Of a stretch of 17,725 nucleotides of DNA, positions 1 through 7,088 are shown piece after piece. Within the stretch, counting starts at the first letter, position 1. Every line of letters begins with the position of its first letter. Origin of the DNA: Actinomycetospora sp. (lineage in GTDB: Bacteria; Actinomycetota; Actinomycetes; Mycobacteriales; Pseudonocardiaceae); the NCBI GenBank assembly GCA_025925615.1, contig JAICLN010000035.1:1-17725 (forward strand), given 5' to 3'. The position numbers and the translations under genes are program-made. The notes beneath the pieces are model-generated. The model saw only the letters and a program-made list of their open reading frames with translations. It ran no database searches and was not told where the DNA came from.

Positions 1-14
1 AAGCGCGCGGCGGG

Positions 15-896
15 GTGAGCGACCCGCCGTCGGGGTACCGGGCGCGGGTGACCCCCGAACCCACACCGGCGCGGCGGCTGCGCGATGCGCTCGAACCGAT
101 CGCCATGGTGCACGTCCACTCACAGGAGGCGCGCGAGCAGTACGAGGCTCTCGGCCTGGATCGCTTCGCCGGCTACGTGCTCGGCCGGGCCGGCACGCTG
201 GGCCTGCCGCCGACGACCCTCGTCGTCGCCGCCTTCGGCGTGTTCGAGCCCGACACCCTGTCCGGGGTCTACGAGAGCGCCCTCACCACCGCGACGGTGC
301 CCGACGTCCTCGCCGCCAAGCAGGCCGGCGCGGTGCGCGCGCTGCACCGCGTGCTCGGCGAGGCGGGGCGGGACGTCGAGGAGGTCGTCACCGTGCTGCG
401 GGCCGGCGTGGAGCGGGCCCCGCTGGTCGGCAAGCCGCTGTTCGCGGGCCTCTCCGCGCTCGACTGGCCCGGCGACGCGTGGGGCCGGCTGTGGCACGCG
501 GCGAACCTGCTGCGCGAGTTCCGCGGCGACGCGCACCTCGCCGCGCTGGTGGCCCACGGGATCGGGGCGCTGGCGTCGAACCTGCTCACCGAGGCCCACG
601 TCGGGATCCCGGTGCCGCAGTACACCCGCACCCGCTCGTGGTCCGAGGCCGAGATCACGGCGGCCCGCGACGACCTCGTCGACCGGGTGCTGCTGACCCG
701 CGACGGCGCGCTGACCGAGCGCGGGGCCGCGCTGCGCCGCGACGTCGAGGACGCGACGGACGCCGCCCTCGACCCGGTGCTGGAGGGCATGGAGCACGCG
801 GTCGACCGGGTCGTGGAGCGGTGCACGACGTGGTCGCGGGATCTACGAGCGCAGGGCGCCTTTCCGGACGACGACGGGAAGCTGCGCGCCGGATAG
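15..896 (+). CDS. SCO6745-family (SalK-like) protein
   Basis: The 293-residue product resembles the actinobacterial SCO6745/SalK family, a group of predicted MarR-like helix-turn-helix proteins with no settled biochemical role. The best family signature is the segment LWHAANLLREFRGDAHLAAL at about residues 159-178. An N-terminal RRLRDALEPI segment (residues 20-29) and a C-terminal LTERGAALR segment fit the wing and helix typical of the family. No signal peptide or membrane segment is visible, so it is probably cytoplasmic. The GTG at 15 sits in a GTGA that could overlap the TGA (16-18) of an upstream gene whose last codons would be at 1-15; a later start at the ATG of residue 31 is possible but would remove conserved N-terminal sequence. 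The TAG stop lies flush against repeat element A. Family call is by recognition; function is unknown. Confidence 0.85.
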   Translation: MSDPPSGYRARVTPEPTPARRLRDALEPIAMVHVHSQEAREQYEALGLDRFAGYVLGRAGTLGLPPTTLVVAAFGVFEPDTLSGVYESALTTATVPDVLAAKQAGAVRALHRVLGEAGRDVEEVVTVLRAGVERAPLVGKPLFAGLSALDWPGDAWGRLWHAANLLREFRGDAHLAALVAHGIGALASNLLTEAHVGIPVPQYTRTRSWSEAEITAARDDLVDRVLLTRDGALTERGAALRRDVEDATDAALDPVLEGMEHAVDRVVERCTTWSRDLRAQGAFPDDDGKLRAG

Positions 897-970
897 GTGG
901 CCTTCGGCCCTGTGAGCACTTTCCGGGGCTATGACCCCGGAAAGTGCTCACGAGCGACGGAGTCGCACAC
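897..970. repeat. Three-hairpin boundary element, copy A (bidirectional terminator-like)
   Basis: A perfect 17-bp stem, GTGAGCACTTTCCGGGG (912-928) against 935-951, encloses the loop CTATGA. It is flanked by two small hairpins: GGCC-TTC-GGCC at 899-909 and GCGAC-GGA-GTCGC at 954-966. The same three-part layout recurs at 15219-15302 (opposite orientation), 16777-16846 and, with another core, 14579-14685. It lies between two convergent genes, which suits a U-less bidirectional terminator. It also contains the TGA stop of the - strand gene (948-950) and starts directly after the TAG stop of the + strand gene (894-896). Confidence 0.85.
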
Positions 971-1715
971 ATGCGAACGGGATCGCGACGGCGCCCATCC
1001 CGAGTCCGCCGACGAGGGCCGACCCGGGCAGGCCGAAGACGGCCAGGTGGGCGAGCACCGACGATGCGTAGACCCACAGGTAGAGCGCCGACGCGGGCCC
1101 CGACCCCGGGCCCGGCCCCAGCACCCGGTGCAGCGCCCCGATCACCAGCACGGCCACGACCAGCCAGCCGACGAAGTTCGTCAGCGGGATGCCCGGCACC
1201 AGCGGCAGGGACGGCGAGGGCGCGAGCCAGACCCAGTGGCCGGCCGCGACCATCTGCGGGTCGAGGAAGAGATCCCAGGTGGCCAGCGCGACCGCGCCCA
1301 CCGCCACGACCGCCCCGCCGCGCACCGCGAGCGCCCGCCCGACGACGAGCGCCGGCCAGGCCATCATCGCCCAGGCCAGCGGGACCACGACGGGGACGCC
1401 GAGCAGCTCCGGGCCGAGCGTGCCGGTGTAGACGTACGGGCCGAAGGGCAGGCCGGTGGCCAGCCCGACCGCCTCGGCGACGAGACCCCCGCCGCCGGCC
1501 ACACCCACGAGCCCGACCCCGCCGCGCACGCCGTGCACGCGTACCACGTCGACGAGCGAGGCGAGGAAGAACACCACGACGCTGCTGACCGTCACCGCCG
1601 TCGTCAGCGAGGCGGGCATCAGCGGATAGACGATCTGCACGAGCACCGCGGCGCCCACGAGGATCCAGGACGGGGCGGTGGACCGCAGCACCGGCCGCGA
1701 GGTGGTCACCACCAT
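948..1715 (-). CDS. Carotenoid biosynthesis membrane protein (CruF / DUF422 family)
   Basis: This 255-residue, strongly hydrophobic protein, with about six or seven membrane spans, matches the carotenoid-biosynthesis family that includes CruF-type hydratases, which add water to the 1',2' end of acyclic carotenoid ends. Visible family landmarks are EAVGLATGLPFGPYVY (about 81-96), TWDLFLDPQMV (146-156) and PGIPLTNFVGW (174-184). I chose the ATG at 1715 because the longer reading from 1832 adds an Arg/Pro-rich segment with no family similarity. The gene diverges from a GT2 glycosyltransferase and desaturase, the expected partners for making a glycosylated hydroxy-carotenoid. Its last residues (about ACVRLRRS) and its TGA stop are encoded by repeat element A, so the C-terminus is partly repeat-derived. 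Exact reaction is inferred from family and context. Confidence 0.85.
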   Translation of the reverse strand: MVVTTSRPVLRSTAPSWILVGAAVLVQIVYPLMPASLTTAVTVSSVVVFFLASLVDVVRVHGVRGGVGLVGVAGGGGLVAEAVGLATGLPFGPYVYTGTLGPELLGVPVVVPLAWAMMAWPALVVGRALAVRGGAVVAVGAVALATWDLFLDPQMVAAGHWVWLAPSPSLPLVPGIPLTNFVGWLVVAVLVIGALHRVLGPGPGSGPASALYLWVYASSVLAHLAVFGLPGSALVGGLGMGAVAIPFACVRLRRS

Positions 1716-1807
1716 GAGAGGAACCCCCGGGACGCGTCGAGCTCTCCGACCCACGTCCTCTTCGTGACCGCTCTGCGGCGCCGATCGGGCGTGCCTAGGG
1801 TCCCGGG
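1716..1807. promoter_or_regulatory. Divergent promoter region of the carotenoid locus
   Basis: This 92-bp gap separates the CruF-type gene (-) from the glycosyltransferase (+). On the + strand TAGGGT (1796-1801) resembles an actinobacterial -10 box and ends 6 bp before the GTG at 1808, so the glycosyltransferase mRNA may be leaderless; no ribosome binding site precedes that GTG. I do not see a convincing -35 box. On the - strand a GGGGG run lies about 8 bases before the CruF-type ATG and may serve as its ribosome binding site. Confidence 0.4.
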
Positions 1808-2932
1808 GTGCCCGTCGTGCACCTACACACACCCGTACGTCTCCTCGTGATGTGCGGCTCCCTGCTCGCCGCCGCCGGGACGCTCCACCAGCTGGTCAAC
1901 CGGCAGGCGCTGCGCCGACCCCCGGACGCACCGCCCCCGGTGGACGTGCCGGTGTCGCTGCTGGTGCCCGCCCGGGACGAGGCCCGCCGGATCGCGCCGA
2001 CCGTGCGCTCACTGCTCGCGCAGCAGGGCCTGGCGGACGTGGAGATCCTCGTGCTCGACGACGGGTCCACCGACGGCACCGCGGACGTCGTCACCGAGGT
2101 CGCGGGCGGGGACCCGCGGCTGCGCGTGCTCACCGGCCCGCCCCCGCCGTCGGGCTGGCTCGGCAAGCCGCACGCCTGCGCCCGGCTCGCCGACGCGGCC
2201 GGCGGTGAGATCCTCGTCTTCGTCGACGCCGACGTCGTGCTCGCCCCGCACGCCGTGGCGGCGGCCGTGGCCGTGCTGGGCGGGCCCGAGCCGCTGGCCC
2301 TGCTCTGCCCGTGGCCGCGGCAGCTGGTCACCGGTCCGCTGGGCCGGCTCGTGCAGCCGCTGCTGGCCTGGTCGTGGCTGACGACGGTGCCGCTGCGGGT
2401 GGCCGAGCGCAGCGGCCGGCCCTCGATGGCGCTCGGATGCGGCCAGTTCCTGCTCGTCGACGCGGCGGCGCTCGCGCGGGCCGGGGGCTGGGCGGCCGTG
2501 CGGGGCGCCGTGCTCGACGACATCTCGCTGGCCCGGGCGGTACGGCGCAGCGGCGGTCGGACCGGGGTCGCCGACGGGTCCGGGCTCGCGACCTGCCGGA
2601 TGTACGACTCGGGACCCGAGCTGCGCGCGGGCTACCGCAAGTCGCTGTGGGCCGCGTTCGGCTCGCCCGCGGGGGCCGTCGCCGTCGGGGCCGCGCTCGC
2701 CCTGGTCTACGTGCTCCCCCCGGTGGCGGCGCTCACCGGTTCCCGCACCGGTGCGGCCGGGTACGCCGCGGCGGTGGCCGGACGAATGCTCGCGAGCCGC
2801 TTCGTCGAATCCCGCAGCGGGTGGGACGTCGCGGCCCACCCGCTGTCGATCCTGGCCGTCCTCGGCCTGCTGACCTCGTCCTTCGTCGGGCGCGCCCGCG
2901 GCTCGCTGCGCTGGAAGGGACGGGCGGTGTGA
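1808..2932 (+). CDS. GT2-family glycosyltransferase, probably carotenoid glycosyltransferase (CruG/CrtQ-like)
   Basis: The 374-residue product is a membrane-associated family 2 glycosyltransferase. An N-terminal hydrophobic segment (about 10-25) precedes the GT-A domain, with the nucleotide-sugar motif DDGSTDG (84-90), a metal-binding DAD (140-142), GCGQF (210-214), a probable catalytic DD pair (237-238) and GYRKSLW (275-281) in the position of the usual QxxRW-type motif. Further hydrophobic helices follow from about 289. It lies beside a CruF-type hydratase and overlaps a CrtI/CrtD-type desaturase by 4 bp, which is the context of CruG/CrtQ enzymes that glycosylate hydroxylated carotenoids. 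The GTG at 1808 is preferred because the motif layout is complete from there and a -10-like box lies just upstream. Sugar donor and acceptor cannot be told from sequence. Confidence 0.85.
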   Translation: MPVVHLHTPVRLLVMCGSLLAAAGTLHQLVNRQALRRPPDAPPPVDVPVSLLVPARDEARRIAPTVRSLLAQQGLADVEILVLDDGSTDGTADVVTEVAGGDPRLRVLTGPPPPSGWLGKPHACARLADAAGGEILVFVDADVVLAPHAVAAAVAVLGGPEPLALLCPWPRQLVTGPLGRLVQPLLAWSWLTTVPLRVAERSGRPSMALGCGQFLLVDAAALARAGGWAAVRGAVLDDISLARAVRRSGGRTGVADGSGLATCRMYDSGPELRAGYRKSLWAAFGSPAGAVAVGAALALVYVLPPVAALTGSRTGAAGYAAAVAGRMLASRFVESRSGWDVAAHPLSILAVLGLLTSSFVGRARGSLRWKGRAV

Positions 2933-4488
2933 GCCGCGTCGTCGTGGTCGGGGCCGGTCTCGGCGGGCTCGCGGCGGCCGCCCGCCTGGCCGCCGCCGGG
3001 CACGAGGTCGAGGTCCACGAGGCGTCCGGGCGCCCGGGCGGCAAGCTCGGCGTGGTCGAGCGTGACGGCTTCGTCTTCGACACCGGACCGTCGCTGCTGA
3101 CGATGCCCGGCCTGCTCGACGAGCTCTTCGCGGCCACCGGTGGCCCGGTCGACCTGCCCGTGACGGCGGTCGACCCCGCCGCCGAGTACCGCTTCGCCGA
3201 CGGGACCCGCCTGGTCCTCCCGCACGACCCCGCCCAGGTGCCCGCCGCCCTCGACGACGCCCTCGGCGTCGGGGCCGGGGCCTCCTGGGAGCGGTTGCAC
3301 GAGCGCTCGCGGCACCTGTGGTCCCTGGTCGGCCGCGACGTGCTGCGCCGACCGCTGACGACCGCGGCGCTGCTGCGCATGAGCGCCCACCCGTCGGGGC
3401 TGCGCGCCGTCGCGCCCTGGCGGTCCGTGCGCGGGCTGGGACGGCGCCGGCTGCCGGACCCCCGGTTGCGGACCTGGCTGGAGCGCTACGCGACCTACTC
3501 GGGCTCCGACCCGCGGCGGACCCCGGCGGTGCTGTCGGTGGCGGCCTTCGTCGAGCAGGAGTTCGGCGCCTGGTGGATCCCGGGTGGCCTGCGGCGCCTC
3601 GTCGACGCCCTGATGGCCCGCTGCCGCGAGCTCGGCGTCGCGGTCCACCTCGGCTCGCCGGTCGAGGCGGTGCTGGTGGACCGCGGCCGGGTGTCCGGGG
3701 TCCGGGTCGCGGGGCACGACCGGGCCGCCGACGTCGTCGTGAGCAACGCCGACGCCGCCGAGCTGCACGAGCGGCTGCTGCCCGACGGTGCCGCCCCCCA
3801 CGCCCGACGGCGCGTGCGGCGCACCCCACGCTCGAGCGCCGGCTTCGTGCTCCTGCTCGGCCTCGCGGGACGACGGCCCGGGGCGGCGCACCGCGTGTGG
3901 TTCCCCGACGACTACACCGCCGAGTTCGACGCGGTGTTCGGTCGCCGGCCCTGCCCGGTCCAGGACCCGACGATCTACGTCCACGCCCCCGACGACCTGG
4001 CGATGCGCCCCGACGACGACTCCGAGGGCTGGTTCGTGCTGGTCAACGCCCCCGTGCACGATCCGGACGGCGGCGTCGACTGGGAAGCCCCCGGCCTGCG
4101 GGAGACCTACGCCGGGCACGTGCTCGACGTCCTGGCCGCCCGCGGGACCGACGTCCGGCCCCGGCTGCGGTTCCTCGAGATCCGGACGCCCGCGGACCTC
4201 GAGCGCGAGACCCGTGCCCCGGGCGGGGCGATCTACGGCACCGCCTCCCACGGCCCGCGCGCCGCGCTGCGCCGCCCCGCCAACACCGGTCCCGTGGCGG
4301 GGCTCTACCTCGTCGGCGGGTCCGCCCACCCCGGCGGCGGCATCCCGCTGGTGCTGATGTCCGCGGAGATCGTCGCCGACCTCATCGGCCCGGCGTCGGC
4401 GGCTCCGGCGGGAACCGCGGCGGCACCGAACGGACGACGCCCCACGTCAGCTGGACCAGCCCGACCGTCGCCAACCCCGCCCACGTGA
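2929..4488 (+). CDS. Phytoene desaturase family FAD oxidoreductase (CrtI/CrtD-like)
   Basis: A 519-residue flavoprotein of the CrtI family. The N-terminus is a Rossmann FAD site, VVVVGAGLGGLAAAARL, with GxGxxG at 8-13 and the ribose-binding Glu at 31, followed by the family motif SGRPGGKLG. The C-terminal FAD motif is YLVGGSAHPGGGIPLVLMSA near residues 460-480. The family dehydrogenates acyclic carotenoids. Next to CruF- and CruG-like genes, a CrtD-type 3',4'-desaturation is as likely as the classical phytoene reaction. The GTG at 2929 overlaps the glycosyltransferase TGA in a GTGA, which fits translational coupling; the reading frame stays open further upstream but that part is antisense-like, non-homologous sequence. 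The last 36 codons overlap the 3' end of the convergent phosphatidyltransferase gene and encode a Pro/Ala-rich tail without family similarity. Confidence 0.88.
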   Translation: MSRVVVVGAGLGGLAAAARLAAAGHEVEVHEASGRPGGKLGVVERDGFVFDTGPSLLTMPGLLDELFAATGGPVDLPVTAVDPAAEYRFADGTRLVLPHDPAQVPAALDDALGVGAGASWERLHERSRHLWSLVGRDVLRRPLTTAALLRMSAHPSGLRAVAPWRSVRGLGRRRLPDPRLRTWLERYATYSGSDPRRTPAVLSVAAFVEQEFGAWWIPGGLRRLVDALMARCRELGVAVHLGSPVEAVLVDRGRVSGVRVAGHDRAADVVVSNADAAELHERLLPDGAAPHARRRVRRTPRSSAGFVLLLGLAGRRPGAAHRVWFPDDYTAEFDAVFGRRPCPVQDPTIYVHAPDDLAMRPDDDSEGWFVLVNAPVHDPDGGVDWEAPGLRETYAGHVLDVLAARGTDVRPRLRFLEIRTPADLERETRAPGGAIYGTASHGPRAALRRPANTGPVAGLYLVGGSAHPGGGIPLVLMSAEIVADLIGPASAAPAGTAAAPNGRRPTSAGPARPSPTPPT

Positions 4489-5107
4489 GCGCGAACACGG
4501 TGCCCCACGTCCAGCCCACCCCCGGCACGCCCGCCGGGAGCGCCGCGGCGCCGACGGCGGCCAGCGCGACGACGATCAACCGGGTCGGCCGCTCGGCCAC
4601 CGTCACCGCACCCACCCCGGGCATGCCGACCGCCTGGGCCCGCGCCCGGGCGTACTCGTGCACGAACGTCGCCGCCGCCAGGCCAACCGCCGCGGCGAGC
4701 GGCGCCCCGAGGGCGAGCAGCACGGCGACGAGCAGGAGGTCCCCGAGCCGGTCGGCGACGGCGTCGAGCACGGCCCCCAGCGGTCGCGCCCGCCCGGTCG
4801 CCAGCGCCACCGCGCCGTCGAGCCCGTCGGCGATCCCGGCGAGGACCACGAGCAAGGCGGACACCGCGGGCAGTGCGCTTCCTGGCGGCCCGACGACGAC
4901 GAGCGCCCACGCCCCGACCAGGAGCAGCACCCCGGCCGCGGAGAGCAGGTCCGGCGGGACCCGCGACACCGGGCCGGCGGCGAGGACGCGGATCAGCCGC
5001 AGCCAGCCGCGGACCACCGGCGAGGGCCGGAGGTCACCGTGGCGCGCCGACCACCCGGCGTCGGGGTCGGCGGGGCCCTCGACCCCGTCGGGGCCCTGCG
5101 ACACCAT
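4382..5107 (-). CDS. CDP-alcohol phosphatidyltransferase family protein
   Basis: A 241-residue integral membrane protein with several hydrophobic helices. The signature DxxDGxxARx8GxxxDxxxD is recognisable at D94, D97, G98, A101, G111, D115 and D119, with one deviation: the usual Arg after A101 is Leu102. Enzymes of this family transfer a phosphoalcohol between a CDP-activated lipid or alcohol and an acceptor, making phospholipid head groups. I start the gene at the ATG at 5107; an upstream extension to 5389 is Gly/Arg-rich and runs antisense to the next gene. The 3' end overlaps the convergent desaturase gene by 107 bp. The gene diverges from the YihY-type gene with only 45 bp between. Substrate is unknown, and the missing Arg may be a subfamily trait. 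Confidence 0.82.
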   Translation of the reverse strand: MVSQGPDGVEGPADPDAGWSARHGDLRPSPVVRGWLRLIRVLAAGPVSRVPPDLLSAAGVLLLVGAWALVVVGPPGSALPAVSALLVVLAGIADGLDGAVALATGRARPLGAVLDAVADRLGDLLLVAVLLALGAPLAAAVGLAAATFVHEYARARAQAVGMPGVGAVTVAERPTRLIVVALAAVGAAALPAGVPGVGWTWGTVFALTWAGLATVGLVQLTWGVVRSVPPRFPPEPPTPGR

Positions 5108-5152
5108 CGACCCAGCCTGCCAGCGCCCACCCCGCGGCGCCCGGGAGCGGAC

Positions 5153-7012
5153 GTGACCGCGGCAGGGGCCATCCCGCGACGCGCACGGGCCCGGGCCGCG
5201 GCCGGCGAGGTCCGGCGCACCTTCCCGGGCAGCGACGTCGCGCTCTGGGCCGCCGGCGCGACCTACTTCGGCATCATCGGGCTGGTCCCGCTCGCGCTGG
5301 TCTCGCTGTGGGCGGTCGGCCACCTCCTCGGCGCCGGCGCGGTGCTGGGCGCGATGGAGGCCGCCGCCGGGGGCCTGCCCGCCGGCCACGGCACCCCGGA
5401 GGCGCTACGCACGCTGACCCGCACCGCGGTGTCGATGCCGTGGTGGCGGGCGCTCTTCGTCCTCTTCCCCGCCAGCCTCTACGGCGAGGGGCTGCGGCGG
5501 GCGTTCCTGCAGCTCTCGGGGGTGCCGGACCGGCTGACGGGGTGGCGCGGGCGGGCCGGGCTGCTCGGCGTCGCGGTCGTGGCCCCGTTCCTGGTGCTCG
5601 TCGTCCTCGCCGCGGCCCCGCTCGTCGGCCCGATGTACGCGCGCGGCGGCTGGTGGCTCGTCCTCGGCGTCGTCATCGCCTTCCACGTGGTGTGGGTGAC
5701 GATCTCGTCGGCCCTCGTCGCGCTGTTCCGCTTCGTGGCCCCCGGGCGCCTCGGCGTCCGGGCCCTGCTGGTCGGCGGCTTCGGCACCGGCTCGGTGCTC
5801 GCCGGGTTCCTGCAGGGCTTCGTGCTGTTCCTCGCCATCCCGGTGGAGTGGTCGGCGCCGTTCGGCGGACTGCCGATCATCGGGGCGGTCTCGGCGCTCG
5901 CGCTCTGGCTCTACCTGCTGCACCTGCTCGTGCTCGGCGGCTACCGCGTCACCGTGGTGCTCGACGAGATGCTCCCGCGGCGGGCCGCCCGTCGCCGACG
6001 GGCCGGTGCAGAGCGGGCCCCGGCCGGGAATGCTGGACGTATGAAGGCTGCCGTCTACCGCACGACCGGTCCCGCCACGGAGGTCCTCGCCGTCGAGGAC
6101 CTCGACGTCCCCGAGCCGGGGCCGGGCGAGGTCCGGGTGCGCATCACCCGGTCCGCCATCAACCCGACCGACTGGAAGACGCGCGCCGGGCTGACCGGCG
6201 GCGACCCGGAGGACTTCCAGGTCCCCCACCAGGACGGAGCGGGCGTCGTCGACGCCGTCGGGCCCGGCGTCGAGGACCGCGAGGCCGGCCAGCCCGTCTG
6301 GATCTTCTTCGCGGCCTTCGGGAACCGGTACGGCACCGCGGCGGAGTACAGCGTGCTGCCCGCCGAGCGCACGGTGCCGCTGCCCGACGGCGACTCCGCC
6401 GACCTCGGCGCCTGCCTCGGCGTCCCCGCCGTCACCGCAGCGCAGTGCCTGGGCGGCGATCCGCGGGCGCTCGACGGGGCGACGGTGCTGGTCGCGGGGG
6501 GTGCCGGCGCGGTCGGCCACTACGCGATCGAGCTGGCCAAGCACGCGGGCGCGCGGGTCATCGCGACCGTCAGCTCCGAGGAGAAGGGCGAGCTCGCGCG
6601 GGCCGCCGGCGCGGACGTCGTCGTGAACTACCGCGAGCCCGGCGTCGTCGAGCGCGTCCGCGGGATCACCGAGCGGGTGGACCGGATCGTGGAGGTCGCG
6701 CTCGGGGCGAACCTCGACCTGGACCTCGCCGTCGCCGGGGCCCGCACCGAGATCGCGGTGTACGCCAACGAGCCGAACGATCCGGTGCTCCCGGTGCGCC
6801 GGTTCATGACCGCGAACGCGACGCTGCGCTTCGTCCTCCTCTACGGCGTGCGCCCCGACGACCTGGCCGCCGACCTCGCGTGGGTGCGGGACGCGGTGGC
6901 CGCCGGGGCCCTCACACCGCTGTCCATCACGTCCTTCTCACTGGACGACGTGGTCGCCGCACAGGAGGCGGTGGAGAACGGCGCCGTCGGGAAGGTCATG
7001 CTGGTGCCCTGA
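5153..7012 (+). CDS. YihY/BrkB-type membrane protein reading in frame into an NADPH:quinone reductase
   Basis: From the GTG at 5153, with GGGAGCGG at 5143-5150 as ribosome binding site, the frame encodes about 285 residues of a YihY/UPF0761 (BrkB, formerly 'ribonuclease BN') inner-membrane protein. Hydrophobic helices start near ATYFGIIGLVPLALVSLW (37-54) and end near LWLYLLHLLVLGGYRVTVVL. An Arg/Ala-rich linker (about 283-295) follows, and the frame then continues with no stop codon into a complete medium-chain reductase starting at ATG 6041, ending at TGA 7010-7012: 619 residues in all. Either this is a real fusion of a membrane anchor and a soluble reductase, or the membrane gene has lost its stop. 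In the +1 frame a TGA at 6042-6044 overlaps the reductase ATG as in normal coupled genes, so a late indel or sequence error is possible. The YihY role itself is not established. Confidence 0.7.
   Translation: MTAAGAIPRRARARAAAGEVRRTFPGSDVALWAAGATYFGIIGLVPLALVSLWAVGHLLGAGAVLGAMEAAAGGLPAGHGTPEALRTLTRTAVSMPWWRALFVLFPASLYGEGLRRAFLQLSGVPDRLTGWRGRAGLLGVAVVAPFLVLVVLAAAPLVGPMYARGGWWLVLGVVIAFHVVWVTISSALVALFRFVAPGRLGVRALLVGGFGTGSVLAGFLQGFVLFLAIPVEWSAPFGGLPIIGAVSALALWLYLLHLLVLGGYRVTVVLDEMLPRRAARRRRAGAERAPAGNAGRMKAAVYRTTGPATEVLAVEDLDVPEPGPGEVRVRITRSAINPTDWKTRAGLTGGDPEDFQVPHQDGAGVVDAVGPGVEDREAGQPVWIFFAAFGNRYGTAAEYSVLPAERTVPLPDGDSADLGACLGVPAVTAAQCLGGDPRALDGATVLVAGGAGAVGHYAIELAKHAGARVIATVSSEEKGELARAAGADVVVNYREPGVVERVRGITERVDRIVEVALGANLDLDLAVAGARTEIAVYANEPNDPVLPVRRFMTANATLRFVLLYGVRPDDLAADLAWVRDAVAAGALTPLSITSFSLDDVVAAQEAVENGAVGKVMLVP
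6041..7012 (+). CDS. Zinc-independent NADPH:quinone reductase (medium-chain reductase family)
   Basis: Read from the ATG at 6041 this is a complete 323-residue reductase of the quinone-oxidoreductase branch, which uses NADPH to reduce quinones or similar carbonyl compounds in the cytoplasm. The N-terminal GroES-like part has MKAAVYRTTG and INPTDWKTRAG. The nucleotide-binding domain has AGGAGAVGHYAIELAK (152-167), an AxxGxxG variant typical of quinone reductases, followed by AGADVVVNYRE. The Cys ligands of zinc alcohol dehydrogenases are absent. The length is normal for the family, so the ATG at 6041 is probably the native start even though the upstream membrane gene runs into it in frame. The ribosome binding site is weak (GGA 4 bases upstream, GGGAA further up). 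A strong hairpin follows the stop. Confidence 0.82.
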   Translation: MKAAVYRTTGPATEVLAVEDLDVPEPGPGEVRVRITRSAINPTDWKTRAGLTGGDPEDFQVPHQDGAGVVDAVGPGVEDREAGQPVWIFFAAFGNRYGTAAEYSVLPAERTVPLPDGDSADLGACLGVPAVTAAQCLGGDPRALDGATVLVAGGAGAVGHYAIELAKHAGARVIATVSSEEKGELARAAGADVVVNYREPGVVERVRGITERVDRIVEVALGANLDLDLAVAGARTEIAVYANEPNDPVLPVRRFMTANATLRFVLLYGVRPDDLAADLAWVRDAVAAGALTPLSITSFSLDDVVAAQEAVENGAVGKVMLVP

Positions 7013-7017
7013 CACGA

Positions 7018-7041
7018 CGGGCGTCCGGCCCCGGACGCCCG
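7018..7041 (+). terminator. Hairpin terminator after the quinone reductase
   Basis: Eleven-base arms CGGGCGTCCGG (7018-7028) and CCGGACGCCCG (7031-7041) form a near-continuous GC palindrome five bases after the TGA stop. There is no T-tract, as is common for actinobacterial terminators. Confidence 0.7.
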
Positions 7042-7088
7042 GCCCGGCGAGACCGCCGCCGTCCACCACCGACCCTGAGGAGTTGCCC

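Noticed and set aside
1716..1832. Longer N-terminus for the CruF-type protein, starting at 1832
   Set aside because: The extra 39 residues are Arg/Pro-rich, unlike the family, and overlap the start of the divergent glycosyltransferase gene.
2311..2928. Extension of the desaturase frame upstream to 2311
   Set aside because: This stretch is the glycosyltransferase gene in another frame; the FAD motif begins right after the GTG at 2929.
7083..7088. TTG start at 7083 for the unassigned protein
   Set aside because: It directly abuts the GAGGAG ribosome binding site; the GTG at 7089 has correct spacing.
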